A DNA stretch of 64,000 nt from Cephalopachus bancanus (GCA_027257055.1 JAPVLO010000133.1:8357501-8421500); one strand, 5' to 3'. Counted from the stretch's first letter, positions 48,796 to 61,292 are shown. Notes: generated by a model from the sequence alone, not told the origin. Made by a program: numbers and translations.

Positions 48796-48890
48796 CACAC
48801 ACACATACACATCCATGCATGCACACACACGAACACATATCCACACATGCATGCACATATACACATATACATGCACACACACACAATTCC
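48796..48890 (+). repeat. CA/CATA-rich microsatellite
   Basis: Irregular ACACAC/ATACACATGCA units over about 95 nt, about 0.5 kb beyond the SAMD9L stop. The following 48.9-49.45 kb holds nothing recognisable. Confidence 0.9.
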
Positions 48891-49454
48891 TTGTACTCCT
48901 TGCCCTTCCAACTCATTGCCTCAGGCCCAGAGAGAGCAAGGAACAGCAGTCACAAACTTACCAACTCCCTTCTTGCCTGCATGAGTGAGCCTGTTCCTTG
49001 GGCCATTCCCAACTCCTGCCCATCTCCACCCGCTCCTCAGATCCTGACTCCCTGGCTCTCTTTTTCCACTTGCCACCCTGACTGTTCTCTCTACTCCTCA
49101 GCCTGTGCCGTGTGCATGCGCATCCTCATTGAGATTACCTTCTCATCTACCTTCTCCCTGTGGAAATCCCGATATGTCCTTCACAACTCAGTTCAAGAGT
49201 CACTTCTGCCAGGAAGTCTTCCCTGACTCATCCTCTCTACCTGACAAGGTAGCTTCCTCGTAGCAATACATGCTCTCAATTTCCGGAGCCAGGAACCTTC
49301 CCAGAAGCTCATTCTCAGCCTTATCCCAGCCAGGACACTCCAGAGCTGACCCGTGAGCCCACAATCTCCATGAAGTGAAGCACGCAGACATAGATTAAGT
49401 TGAATATTGAAATAACATATATGTTTACTCATCCACATCTTCGTATCCCCTTAT

Positions 49455-49841
49455 TGTAAGGTTTGGAGATACCGAAAGAGGCACAGGACAAAGGGCCAGT
49501 ATAAACCAAGCGTGTATTGGGGGAGAAACTCCCAGGGCGAGGTCCCATGGTCTGGAAAGACGGGCCAGGGGAGTCGCTCCCAAGGAGGGGCAGGCTTGGG
49601 TTTTTAAGGGTGCTGTTTTTGGGAGGGTGATGGGGGCGGCAGTGAAGTGGAGAGACAAAGCGTTCCATCTGGTGTGGGCTGGAAGCGTCGCGTCTGGCTC
49701 TTCTCGGCAGCTGGTGGCAGGTTCCGGGAAGCTTCAAGCGAGGTATGTGGTTGTGGGTTTGGGGTGGAGGGGCGCATAGAGGATTGGTGGGTGAAGGGGC
49801 AGATGGGGGAAGGTGAGTGCTGCTTCTCCCTGAGCCTAACA
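49455..49841 (-). repeat. ERV 3' LTR
   Basis: Left-hand copy (3' LTR in element orientation). Its minus strand begins tgttaggctcaggg and ends ccaaaccttaca. A purine-rich stretch just inside (about 49842-49856, minus strand) is the likely polypurine tract. Confidence 0.88.
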
Positions 49842-49909
49842 TCCCGACCTCTTTGGTATAAGGGGTGCTGACTCAATCTGACTGCTTCAAACTGAAAGGG
49901 GGCGCAGTT

Positions 49910-50975
49910 TTAGGGTAGACCGGGATGGGGTGGCTCTGAGGGAAGTGGGACATATGGGTACGGGTGCAGGAGTAGCTGATTGACTGTGACACGAGAAATT
50001 TCTTTCATGCGAGACTGCAAAAAATTAAACAAACAGGGTGCAACCATAAGTAAAAGACAGATAAGTAGAACAGGTCCCAAGAATGCCATGACCCATTGGG
50101 CGATGCCCGAGTTCCACCAAGCAGAGAAGGGCAATTCTGCGGTGTTTTTTTTGGTGAAGTTCGTCTCCCAGCCTTCAGAGGACGATGACATTCTCCTCTA
50201 CCAGCCCTGTTTCATTAATGTAGAAACAGCTGGAGAAACACGCAGGTTCCACCCTGGCCGGCTATAAGGAGATCAAGGGCCCTGTGGTTCTGTAAAGTAA
50301 CCCGGGCTAGAGAGGTCATTTGCCGCTGCAGGGATGCCAGGGAGCTTGTGGATGCTTCCAGAGCGGCTTTGAGCCTTTCTTCCAGATTTTGGGAAGAAAG
50401 GAGGCCGTGTCCCAGTGCTCCCCCACCCAGCCCTCCAGCCGCCAAGGACGTGGCAAACATGAGACCGAGCATGAGGGGAAGAAATGCCGCACGGCGGGCG
50501 CGGCAGGGAGTGGAAAGGCTTTGAGTAAGAGTTCTTCTTCAGAACAGAACATAAGATGTGGCACAAGCGTTAATGGATAGCAACAAGGGTAAGAATTATT
50601 GATAGATTTGAAGAGGGTGCCGTTACACCAAAAGAACCCACCCCTTGGAGCAGATAGAGTAGATGGCACAGGTCTGGAGATGTTGCATGTGCAGGAGCTG
50701 GCATAACAGATATTAGAGAGGTTACTGAAGGGCCAGAAGAAAGCAACTCCAGGGATAGGAGGAGGCTGGTTAACTGGCCCACTAGAGGCATGGAACAATT
50801 GTGTGACAGGAGCTGCTGTTAAAGGGGATCGGTTTAGAGCAGCGCAAAGGAAGCAGTTACTTACATTCCCAACCGAAGAGTGGTTGAGTAATGAGATATC
50901 TTCTTGTATTAAATGGAGCCAAGAGAACAGAGAAGGGTGGTCGGCACTCAGCGGGGGGCCAGTTAGTTTCCTCGG
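49910..50975 (-). pseudogene. ERV env remnant (broken)
   Basis: Minus-strand pieces in shifting frames: a surface-subunit segment with a NCFLC motif and several N-glycosylation-type sites (50316-50993 frame), a transmembrane-subunit segment with LQNHRALDLL typical of gammaretroviral TM (50215-50472 frame), and a hydrophobic membrane anchor near 50030-50110. The N-terminal part of env is missing, and frameshifts and stops separate the pieces. Not functional. Confidence 0.75.
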
Positions 50976-51140
50976 AGGGCCATTCAGACCCATTATCCAG
51001 TTTATACTGAGGCCAGGCCACAGTACAGAAATGGACTAGGCGTTTGCATTGAATGTCCGGGGTTAATCCCAATTGTCGAGATTACTGAGAAGACAGCCCA
51101 GAGGTGTCTTAGAATTAGATTTGGAGGGTTGGTTGCCCAT
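50976..51140 (-). pseudogene. ERV gag N-terminal remnant (broken)
   Basis: The minus strand opens MGNQPSK, a myristoylation-type matrix start, and reads LGCLLSNL. A frame change near 51070 follows, then a matrix-like AWPQYKLDNG stretch. At about 50975 it passes straight into env sequence, marking the deletion joint. Confidence 0.65.
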
Positions 51141-51456
51141 GTCAATCCAAATTTCCAGGACCTGTCTGAGTCTGAAAAGACGTCCCAATTCAGGCAAAGA
51201 CCGGCCAGACAGAGTGAAGGTCAGGATAAACAGGGTGTCCCCAGGATTTATCACTGACTGGAACGGAGGGCTTTCCCTAGCACAGCTGTGACTTCTGATA
51301 GGGAGACCTGGAGGGGGAAAGAGAGACCAACACGGCGGGCACTCACCTCACTAAAGTTTGAGTGGAGGTGTGAGTCGGAGATTCGCAGTTCGGGCCGGAG
51401 GCGTCCGAGCGGGAGGTTCCTGAGCCGGGAGGTGAGGCCTGTGTGGTTCAGTCACC

Positions 51457-51474
51457 TCCTGGGTTTTGGCACCA
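51457..51474 (-). other. Retroviral primer-binding site, tRNA-Phe type
   Basis: The minus strand reads TGGTGCCAAAACCCAGGA, 3 nt after the LTR end. It matches the tRNA-Phe complement (TGGTGCCGAAACCCGGGA) at 16 of 18 positions; both mismatches are G-to-A. This suggests an F-type ERV lineage. Confidence 0.75.
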
Positions 51475-51477
51475 AGA

Positions 51478-51864
51478 TATAACGTTTGGAGATACCAAAA
51501 GAGGCACAGGACGAAGGGCCAGTATAAACCAAGCGTTTATTGGGGGAGAAACTCCCAGGGCGAGATCCCATGATCTGGAAGGATGGGCCAGGGGAGTCAC
51601 ACCCAAGGAGGGGCAGGCTTGGGTTTTTAAGGATGCTGTATTTCGGAGGGTGGTGGGGGTGGCAGTGAAGCGGGAAGACAAAGCCTTGCATCTGGCATGG
51701 GCTGGAGGCGTTATGTCTGGCCCTTCTCGGAAGCTGGTGGCAGGTTCCAGGAAGCTTCAAGTAAGGTATGCAGTTGTGGGTTTGGGGTGGAGGGGTGCAT
51801 AGGGGATCGGTGGGTGGAGGGGCAGATGGGGGAAGGTGAGTGCTGCTTCCCCCTGAGCCTAACA
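51478..51864 (-). repeat. ERV 5' LTR
   Basis: Right-hand copy (5' LTR in element orientation), same length as the 3' LTR, ending in aacgttata on the minus strand. The TA end instead of CA is presumably decay. Confidence 0.88.
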
Positions 51865-51869
51865 CTTAT

Positions 51870-52440
51870 AATAACTTAGATGTTGCAGACTTCAAGTCCA
51901 ATTCTCTTGCCATCAGGAATTCTGTGCTCTATCAGCGTCCTTTTACCTGTATTTCTGTGAAGTAGAGGAATGCTCATGTGGTCCAGAGCACACCCCTGTT
52001 TTGGAAGGGCACACCTGCTGCTGAGCCCATGGGAGACAGCTCCTCTCTGAGTCACTTGTCCACATGGCAGCAGGCTTTTCTGCGAGGCTTCTTCCCCAGC
52101 TGCCAGAGGCTCCTTAATTCTTCACGGCTCAGCTAAGGCTGAGCAACAGCATTTAGCAAGACATAACCAATGGGTCAGCACAGAGAAAAAAGTTGTAATA
52201 AAAGGTGGAAAAACTTAAGTATTCCTGTTAGCTACCACTATCCTCAGCATTCACAGGCCTGGCCCCGCCACCAGGTTTTTTGAGTGACCTCTCTCCCCAA
52301 CTTCTTCAACAACCATGCTATCAAGTGGACTTTGCTCAATTGTCCCAGATGAAACAACCTCTGAACACAAACCCTTAGCTCAGAGATTAGGCTGCGAACA
52401 CTCTGAGGTCCCCAGAAAGAATTACATTTCCCCCCCCAAA
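51870..52440. other. Intergenic stretch, no gene seen
   Basis: About 570 nt of unremarkable sequence between the ERV and the next Alu. Confidence 0.5.
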
Positions 52441-52456
52441 AAAAATGTAGTAGGAA

Positions 52457-52733
52457 GCCGGGCTCTGTGGCTCAGCCTGTAATCCCGTGCATTTGGGAGG
52501 CTGAGATGAGTGGATTGCCTGAGCCCGTGGGTTCGAGACTCGCCTGGGCAGGCAAGACCTCATCTCTACAATAAAATCAAAAAATTAGCTGGGCATGGTA
52601 GCACGCGCCTGTAATTCTGGTTACTCAGAAGGCTGAAGCAGAAGGATCGCTGGAGCCCAGCAGGTCGAGGCTGCAGTGGCCAGGAGCGGCCACTGCACTC
52701 CAGTCTGGGCGACAGAGTGAGACTCCAACTCAA
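52457..52733 (+). mobile_element. Alu, lineage subfamily
   Basis: Begins 'gccgggctctgtggctcag' and has the right-arm variant 'gtggccaggagcggccac'. Flanked by aaaaatgtagtagga (52441-52455 and about 52738-52752). Confidence 0.94.
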
Positions 52734-53525
52734 AAAAAAAATGTAGTAGGAGAGATGTCACCACACTCACTAAGAGGACAAGGTTTTACATTATTGTGCA
52801 GAGAAGTGCAACACCTCATTTCAGAATTCAGTCTTTGCTTTACTCTTATAAAATCAAAGAGCCCATTAAAATGCTTTATCCTGAGCAAATACAAAGATTT
52901 CCTTCAAAGGTGAATTCACATGGCACCTACAGAAAAACAAAAATGTATAGTTGGGCTAAATTCCAGTTTCTTCCATTTCATACTATCTAGGCTACAAAAA
53001 TACTGGGATATAATTTCCGCTCAGGGAAGTCCATTAAAATCAGTTAAAAAATTTTAACTGGAGATACCTCTCCCCCATGCTGGATCAGACACAGACACAT
53101 CAGATCTGAGTGGGAGATTTGACAGGCAGCAAGTTGGGTGAGTCCAGATCTGATCCACCCTCCTCCCACAGTAACTTAGGGTATCTGACCCACACTGAGC
53201 AACCCTATCAGCCTACTCTGAGAGCAGAGGGAAAGGGCTGGAGATAGAGCTGAAAGGAAGTTGGACTCACAGGAATGACCTCAGAGTGAGGTTTTTTGGT
53301 CTGCTTGTTTTGCTCATTTTTGTTTGTTTGTTTTTTGTTTTAGTTTTTTATCTCTTTCTTTCTGTTTTTGATAAAGTTTTCATATTTGCTTTGTTTCTGT
53401 TATTTTATTGCTTTTTTTTAGACTTCCTATCTGTGTATGGATATTTTTGAGGAAGAGTCCATCAACAGGGGCGAGGGGTTGTTGGCTTGTGCGTTTGTAT
53501 TATTGTCTGTATGTTTTAGTTTTTT

Positions 53526-53819
53526 TTTTTTTTTTTTTTTTTTTTGAGTTGGAGTCTCACTCTGTCGCCCAGACTGGAGTGCAGTGGCCGCTCCCGGCCA
53601 CCGCAGCCTCGCCTGCTGGGCTCCGGCGATCCTTCCACCTCTGCCTTCCAAGTAGCTGGAATTACAGGCATGCGCTACCACGCCCAGCTGATTTTTTTGA
53701 TTTATTGTAGAGATGAGGTCTTGCTGCCCAGGCGGGTCTCGAACCCGCGGGCTCAGGCAATCCACTCACCTCAGCCTCCCAAAGGCGCGGGATTACAGGC
53801 TGAGCCACCGAGCCCGGCT
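53526..53819 (-). mobile_element. Alu nested in the L1 5' UTR
   Basis: Minus-strand hairpin-subfamily Alu with a T-rich tail of more than 20 T, flanked by tgttttagttttttt-type duplications (from 53512 and from 53821). It postdates the L1. Confidence 0.95.
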
Positions 53820-54279
53820 TTGTTTTAGTTTTTTTACCCTTTTCTGTCTTTGTGTCTCTTTTCATTTGTTAGTTGGTATGTCTGTCTGTTTTCTCACTTA
53901 CTCCTCTCTCTCCACCTTCCTCTCACCCCCTCCTTCCTTTTTCCATGCTTTTTCTTACGTCATATTACTTTCAGGGAGCAAACCTACTGCATGGATAGAT
54001 TGCAAGGCAATGGGGAGTAGGTTCCAGGGAGCCCACATACCTGTCAGTGGATACTGGGATCTGCAGATAGATTCTGAATCACAGCTCCTCCCTCAATTAA
54101 ATCGGAAAACTGCAAAGAGTACAACCCCCCACCACAGTCCAGTTTCAGAATTGAACAAATTCAGAAGATCTGCGTAAGGAAGAATAGAACATTGAGCAAA
54201 CAGAAATAAAAGCAACCCCCCATTCCTGAACAATAGAATTAAAGAGAAAAATAAAAAGGAGGGAGAAAAATCTATACAA

Positions 54280-55246
54280 ATGAAGAAAAACCAAAAGAAG
54301 AATATGGGTTTCACACAGACCCCTGGGAGCTCAGACACTGAGAATACAGACTTTGGAACACAAACAATGAAGAGTCCCCAGAATGACTGGTCTCAAACCA
54401 CAAACCCAGATATCAAGACATTAATAGAGAGACTAAATAGAATCGAGGAGAGACAAGAGGAAAGAATGAAGGAGTTGATAACTGAGATGACAGCAATAAA
54501 GAATACAGTGAATGAAATAAATAACAAACTGATAAGCAGGGAAAGCAGATTAGCTAAGCAGAAGAAAGAATCTCAGAGCTTGAGGACCAAAATATAGAGC
54601 TAACCCAAACTGTCAAAAACATAGAAAAGAAACTTAAAAAGGTACAGCAAGACCTCAAGAGATGAGCAATTATTTCAAGAGACTGAACCTAGGAGTAATT
54701 GAACTTCCTGAGGCAGAAAGAGAGAAAGAGACTACCCTGGGACAAATATTCTGTTAAATTTTCCAAGAAAACTTCCCTCATCTCATCAGTGACGTGACCA
54801 TTCAAACATAAGAGATTCAGAGAACCCCTGCCAGACAACAAATGAGTAGACCAACTCCTAGACACATAGTGATTTGCCTACACAAAGTAGGTATAAAAGA
54901 AAAAATCCTAAAGACAGCAAGAATAAAAGGTCAGACTACCTACAGGGGAAGACCAATTCAGATAGTAGCAGACTTATCCACAGAAACATTTCAAATGAGG
55001 AGAGCTTGGAGCCCAATCTTCAAAGTTCTCAAAGATAAACAATTTCAACCAAGAATTACCTGTCCAGCTAAGCTAAGCTTCATCTGCAATGGAGAATCAA
55101 AATTTTTCCTAGACGTTCAATCCCTAAGAGCTTATGCTGCCTCCAGACCAGCGCTACAAGAAACACTTAAGAAAGTATTAAACACAGAAGAAAGGAGAAA
55201 AAAAAGAACAACAACACCTTTCACAAGAATGCAGGAAAAAGACTGA
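54280..55246 (+). pseudogene. L1 ORF1 (RNA-binding protein), frameshifted
   Basis: 54280-54597 encodes a start and coiled-coil (IERLNRIEERQEERMKELI). After frame breaks, 54842-55246 encodes the conserved C-terminal RNA-binding domain (TPRHIVICL, RGRPIQIVADLS, ITCPAKLSFI, RPALQETLKKVLN). The RRM in between (ca. 54650-54800) is broken by stops. It would once have coated L1 RNA as a trimer. Confidence 0.85.
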
Positions 55247-55339
55247 AAACACACACAAATAAAACCAAAAATCAAAAGAAAGAAAACAAACAGCAACAAC
55301 AACAACAAACTATAAGAACCTCATGACAGGGTAAAACTC

Positions 55340-58300
55340 TCACATTTCAATAATTAGCCTGAATGTGAATGGACTAAATGCACCACTGAAAAGACATAGA
55401 ATGGCAAAATGGATAAAAATATCATGAGGCAGTAATATATTGTCTCCAAGAAACTCATCTCACCAGAAAGGACACTCACAGACTCAAAGTAAGAAGATAG
55501 GAAACAAAATTTCAGGCAAATGGAACACAAAAGAAACAGAAGTCACAATCTTAATACCATACAAAATACCCTTTAAGCTATCAAAAATTTATAAAGATAT
55601 GGAAAGTTGCTACATAATGATAAAAAGTTCAATCTGTCAGCAAGAAATATATATCCTAAACATATATGCACCCAACATAGGAGCACCAACTTTCATAAAG
55701 AAACTTCTAGGTGAACTTTAAAAAACTATTGACTCTAACACTATCATAGCTGGGGACTTAAATACCCACTCATGACCCTAGACAGATCATCAAGACAAAA
55801 AAATCAACAAGGAGATCCAGAACCTCAATGTGACACTTGAACAAATGGACTTAATTGATACCTACAGAACACTCTACCCAACAAGCACAGAATATGCATT
55901 CTACTCATCACCACATGGAACATACTCTGAGATTGACCATATCCTCTGCCATAAACAAGCATTAACAAATTTCGCAAGACTGCAATCCTGCCATGCACCT
56001 TCTCAGACCACAGTGGAATAAAAGTAAATATCAACACCAACAAAATTCTCCAAAACCCCACAAAAACATGGACACTAAACAGCATGATGCTAAGCCACTC
56101 CTGGGTCAACATAGAAATCAAAACAGAGATTAAAAGATACCTGGAAACAAGGGAAAATGAAGAAACATCTTACCAAAACCTCTGGGATCCCATGAAAACA
56201 GTACTAACAGGGGAATTCACATCTCTACAAACACACATGAAGAAAATGGAAAGATCACAAGTTAACAGCCTATCAAATCACCTAAGGGAGCTGCAAAAGC
56301 AAGACCACCAAAACCTTAACTTCAGCAGAAGAATCCAGATCACCAAAATAAAAGACCAAATTAGGGACATAGAAGACAAAAAGATAATACAAAAAAAATC
56401 AATGAAACAAAAAGCTGGTTCTTTGAAAGGATATACAAGATTGATGGTCCCCTATGTATACTCACCAAGAAAAAGAGAAAAAAAGCACAAATAAACACGA
56501 TCAGAAATGCAAAAGGTCAAGTCACAATTGACCTTGAAGAAATACAAAAGATCATCAGAGACTACTATGTATACTGCTATGGAAATAAACTTTAATACCT
56601 AAAGGAAATGGAGGATTTTATGACATCACACAACTTCCCCAAGTTGAAACAAGAAGAAATCGAGACTCTAACTAGACCAACAACAATCCAGGAAATTAAC
56701 TATGTCATAAGAAAACTACCTACAAAAAAAAAGCCCTGGACCAGATTGCTTTCCTGCAGAATCCTACAAAACATACAAGGAAGAACTGATACCAATCCTA
56801 CTGAAAGTATTCCAGGCAATTGAGAAAGATGGACCTCTCCCCAAATCATATTATGAAGCTAACATCACATTGATACCCAAATCAGGTAAAGATCCAACAA
56901 AGAAAGAGAACTATAGGCATCTTGATGAACATAGATGCTAAAATTCTCAACATGATCCTAGAAAATTGGATTTAACAACACATCTCAAAAATCATCCACC
57001 ATGATCAAGTAGTCTTCATCCCTCGGATGCAGGACTGGTTCAACATTTGTAAGACCATAAATGTAATTAAATACATCAACAGATCTAAAAATAAAAATCA
57101 CATGATTATATCATTAGATGTGGAGAAAGCTTTTGATAAAATCCAGCACCCCTTCTTGATAAAAACCCTCGAACATCTAGTAGATGGAACATACCACAAA
57201 AGAGTAAGAGCCATCCACAGAGAAACCCACAGTCAGCATACTGCTAAACAGATAGAAATAGAAACCATTTTCCCTGAAAAACGAAACAAGACAAGAATGC
57301 CCAATCTCACCCCTCCTTTTCAACATAGTTTTGGAAGTCCTAGCTAGAGCAATCAGACAAGAGAAGTAGATAAGTGGTATCCAAATAGGAAAAGAGGAAA
57401 TCAAGTTATCCCTCTTTGCAGACGACATGATTCTATACCTTGAAAACCCAAGACAATCTGTCAAAAAACCTCCTTGCATTTATAAAGTACTTTGGCAAAG
57501 TCTCAGGGTACAAAATCAATGTGCAAAAGACAGTCACATTTCTATACAACAACAATAAAAAAACAGAAACCCAAATAAAAAGCACAATCCCATTCACAGT
57601 AGCCAGAAAAAAAATCAAATACCTTGGCATCTTCCTAACCAGAGACATGAAAGACCTTTACAGTGAAAACTACAAAACGCTGCTCAAAGAAATCAAAGAT
57701 GACACAAATAAATGGAAAAATATTCCATGCTCATGGATTGGAAGAATCAACATTCTTAAGATGTCCATCCTACCCAAGGCAATCTACACAATACTCATTA
57801 AATTGCCAATGGCATTCTTCTCAGACCAGGAAATGACAATACAGGAATTCATATGGAAACATAAACAACCATGAATAGCCAAAATAATCCTCAGCAAAAA
57901 AGAAAAAAAAGAAAAAGAAAAAAAACAGCAGGAGGTATCACACTCCCAGACTTTAAACTCTATTATAAAACTGCAATAATCAAAACAGCCTGGTATTGGT
58001 ACAAGAATAGGCATATAGACTAGTTAAACAGGATAGAGAGTCCAGAAGCAAAACCTCAATTTCTCAACCAACTCATATTTTACAAATCCTCCACCACCAA
58101 CGACTGGGGAGAGGAGAACCTATTCAGTAAATGGTGTTGGGAAAACTAGCTGAGCACATGCAGGAGATTAAAACAAGATCCCTATCTAGCACCATACACA
58201 AAAATCAATTCAAAATGGATCACAGGCCTAAATATAAAACCTCAAAATACAAGAACCTTAGAAAATACAGGAGACACCCTTATGGAAATTGGAACTGGCA

Positions 58301-59060
58301 ACCAATTCCTGATCAAAACCCCAAGCACCATAAGAGATAAAATAGACAAGTGGGACCTCATCAAACTGACAAGTTTCTACAAAGTCAAAGAAACCATCAA
58401 GAGAGTGGGGAGAGAGCCCACAGACTGGGAAAAAATATTTTCCAACTGTATATCTGACAAAGGCCTAACATTTGGATCTACAAGGAACGCAAATGTGCTG
58501 AAAAGAAAAAAAAAACAGTCCCACTACAAAGTGAGCAAAAGACATGAACAGACAGTTCTCAAAAGGAGGTATATGAGCAGCCAACAGATACATGAAAGAA
58601 TTCTTAGCCTCACTGGTCATCAAAGAAATGCAAATTAAAACACTGAGATACCACCTAACTCCAGTCAGAATAGCTATCATCAATAACAAAAAACAACAGA
58701 CACTGGAGAAGATGTGGTGAAAAGGGAATACTTCTACACTGTTGGTGGAAGTGTAAACTAGTACAGCCTCTGTGGAAAACAGTGTGGCGATTCCTAAAAC
58801 ATCTAAAAATCGACTTTTCACATGACCCTGCAATCCCCCTACTGGGAATATACCCGGAAGAACTCAAATCACTCTATAAAAAAGATACCTGCACACAGAT
58901 GTTTATTGCAGCATTTTTCACAAAGGCAAGAACATGGAACCAACCATGCTGCCCATGAAAAGAGGACTGGATAAAAACATATACATGATGGAATATCAAG
59001 CAGCCATAAAGAAGAACAAAATCATAAACTTCACAGCAACCTGGATGGGCTTAGAGTCTT
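55340..59060 (+). pseudogene. L1 ORF2 (endonuclease/reverse transcriptase), multiply broken
   Basis: Endonuclease pieces: NVNGLNAPLKRH-like at 55370, LQETHL at 55440, and SEIDHILCHK at about 55930. Reverse-transcriptase pieces: [13 protein letters not shown] at 57120 and [12 protein letters not shown] at 57415. The C-terminal region runs from 58100 to 59060. Stops and frameshifts separate them, and the RT active-site FADD box survives only as a local motif. No functional protein. Confidence 0.88.
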
Positions 59061-59699
59061 AATACTGAGTGATCTTCCACAGAAACAAAGAACTGAGTAA
59101 CACATGTTCTCACTCGCAAGTGGACCTTGAACAATTATTATAAAATTATTAGAAAAGAGTTGGCAGTAGTGGGAAAACTGCCAGGAGGGAGGAGGGGAAG
59201 CAGGTAAAAAAAAAATTTTTTTTTAGCTGATTCTTTTCTTAAACCTACCTTTCTTTTCTCTTTCCCAGAGTTGCCATTAGGGAAATGTGAGAGTAAAAAA
59301 TTCTTGGATTGAGTATTAGTTTGTGGGACTACAGGTTAATCTGCTGCCTCTCTCCTCTGCTCCCTTCTCAAGAGGCTCAATGCCTTGTGCAACCTCCAGC
59401 CAGCACCACTCACACAGGTGAATTGATGCAGACAACAGCAGCACAACCAATGGTCCTGCCAGTGGGTCTCGTAACTGGGAAACAGAACAAACCAAAACAG
59501 CCACGAACAAAGCCCGTACTTTGAAAATACAGCCTATAGCACTGTCTCACTGCCAGGCATACTCCAAGTCTGCTTTCACTGGTAGATTAGTGAAATTAGG
59601 AAATCAGGTGATTTCCTCACTTGCAAGATGGTGAAATTTACAAAAGTGAAATTAGGAAATCAGGTGATTTCCTCATTTGCAAGATAGAAAAAGAAACTT

Positions 59700-59775
59700 T
59701 GTTTGCAAGGGTCTGAAGAGGATGAAATTGGATAGCATAAATCAACTGTCTGGCACACAGTAGGCTCTTACTAGG
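59700..59775 (+). repeat. MIR-like fragment
   Basis: 'aactgtctggcacacagtag' and 'gctcttactaggaag' match the 3' part of MIR. Confidence 0.4.
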
Positions 59776-59854
59776 AAGCAAATTTAAACGTCTTTATTGA
59801 GATAACTCACGTAGCATAAAATACATTTATTTATTTACTTACCTACTTATTTAT

Positions 59855-60085
59855 TGAGTCAGGGTCTCACTCTGTCACCCAGGTTGGAGTGCAGTGGTAG
59901 GACCATGGCTCATGGCAGCCTCAAGCTCCTGGGCTTAGGCAATTCTTCCTCCTCAGCCTCTCTAGTAGCTGGACTATAGGCACATGCCACCACCCCTGGC
60001 TAATTTTTTTATCTTTTTGTAGAGTTGAGGTCTCACTGGGTTGCCCAGGCTGGTCTCCAATTCCTAGGCTCAAGCAGTCAAATCC
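59855..60085 (-). mobile_element. Truncated old Alu
   Basis: Minus-strand 'gggtctcactctgtcaccca' and 'ggagtgcagtggtaggacca' lead into 'ttgcccaggctggtctccaa'. The left monomer's head is missing. Diverged, older than the hairpin subfamily. Confidence 0.85.
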
Positions 60086-60089
60086 TCCC

Positions 60090-61155
60090 ATTCAAGCTGC
60101 ACACTTTAGTGGGAGTTTCATTTCAGCACAGTCAACCCTCCATCACTGTGAATTCTCTGTCCATGCATTCAGTGTTGCTTACTCCTCTTCCAATACTTCT
60201 TCACAGTAGGGATATTGCAGGATATCAGTTGATATAGTTTTGCATAAGAACATTATTTCCCCTTTGGTTGGAAAACCAACTATCACATTGGAAACAGGAA
60301 ACAAAAAACAGACCTGTAGATTTATTTATTTATTAATTTATTCAGTTTAGTACTAAATAAATTTATTCAGTTTATTACTGAAGTTAAGTAGGAACTGAAA
60401 AAAAATTACACTCTGGGATGTCTCTTCCGACAACTTGAAATGTTTTATTTTTTCATTTTTATTTGAGAAAGGACAGTATTTTCTGGAGTTTCTGATGTGC
60501 ATGAGTGATCTGAGAGCCAGGCTGGCTTCTGCTGAGGACCCTAGAGCCCAGGACTACATCTCGGGAATGATGGTTAACCAGGGACCCTTCAGGTCAGCAA
60601 AGCCCTTGGGGACAGTCATTCTGTTCTTCAATATCAACAGTACTCTCAGTATTGCCTTAAAACACATGACCAAGGGGACAAAGACACTAAATTAGGAAAA
60701 AAATAAACTTACATTAAGCTTGGTATCATTCTGAAGAGATAATTAACATTTTGGTTTGGAGATACCTATGATACAAAGTACACACCCAATGTAGGATTTA
60801 TAATCATGTGAATAGTACTTAAAGTTACAAACAACTCAAGGAAGAGAAATGTAACAAAAAGGAAGAAATTTTTGAAGACAAACCAAGGATCAAAGTTCTC
60901 TGCCTTAAGCTACATAACACTTGAGTAAATAAAGCACACTCATATACACTCTGAATCTGTCCAATTTCTTTGCATTCTGTGCAACAGAGACTCTGTTGTT
61001 CCAACATGCCTAGTCCTTGTGAAAAAGTTGGGCGTGAAGCGTGGACGGTTGGCAAAGTTGTTCCTGCTGCTTGTAGGGCACAAGCCAATTCCCAAAGGGA
61101 GGCAGCTCTTTAAGGTTTCCCTCATACATGGGGGGTAAGGTTTGTCCAAAAGACT
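60090..61155. other. Intergenic stretch, no gene seen
   Basis: About 1 kb between Alus with no recognisable feature; AT-rich around 60320-60380. Confidence 0.45.
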
Positions 61156-61159
61156 GGGA

Positions 61160-61292
61160 CAAGGGCAGTGGTTCATGCCTGTAATCCCAGCACTTTGGGA
61201 GGCTGAGACGGGAGGGTTGCTTGAGCTCAGGGGTTCAGGACCAGCCCAGGCAACATGACAAGACCTCATCTCTACAAAAGTTTTTTAAAAAG
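61160..61292 (+). mobile_element. Alu left-monomer fragment
   Basis: 'gttcatgcctgtaatcccag' to 'catctctacaaaagtttttt', one monomer only, with a short A/T-rich end. Confidence 0.82.

Larger units (their letters stand above)
49455..51864 (-). mobile_element. Class I (gammaretrovirus-like) ERV, internally deleted, antisense to SAMD9L
   Basis: Two 387-bp LTRs (49455-49841 and 51478-51864) are in direct orientation. The outer ends are TG...CA-like and the target duplication is the 5-bp cttat (49450-49454 and 51865-51869). In the minus orientation: 5' LTR, Phe-type primer-binding site, leader, broken gag start (ATG complement at 51138-51140), then directly the second half of env. Pro, pol and most of gag are gone. 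All frames contain breaks, so it cannot encode working proteins. LTRs differ at about 39 of 387 positions (hand count, about 90% identity), suggesting an old insertion. Confidence 0.88.
53056..59210 (+). mobile_element. Nearly full-length L1, inactive, with an Alu in its 5' UTR
   Basis: In order: a 5' UTR-like leader (53056-54275, split by an Alu), an ORF1 region (54280-55246), a short linker, ORF2 with endonuclease, reverse transcriptase and Cys-rich end (about 55340-59060), and a short 3' UTR and tail ending near 59210. Total about 5.85 kb without the Alu. Stops and frameshifts occur throughout. The 5' UTR does not look like a human L1PA leader, so this belongs to another primate L1 lineage. 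The exact ends are uncertain; no clear target duplication was found. Confidence 0.9.

Noticed and set aside
48640..48916. Cysteine-rich minus-strand frame
   Set aside because: It comes from a CA/CATA microsatellite and has no other support.
50316..50993. A 225-codon minus-strand frame as a domesticated envelope gene
   Set aside because: It lacks a start region and signal peptide, begins at a deletion joint and is frameshifted before the transmembrane subunit, so it is a remnant only.
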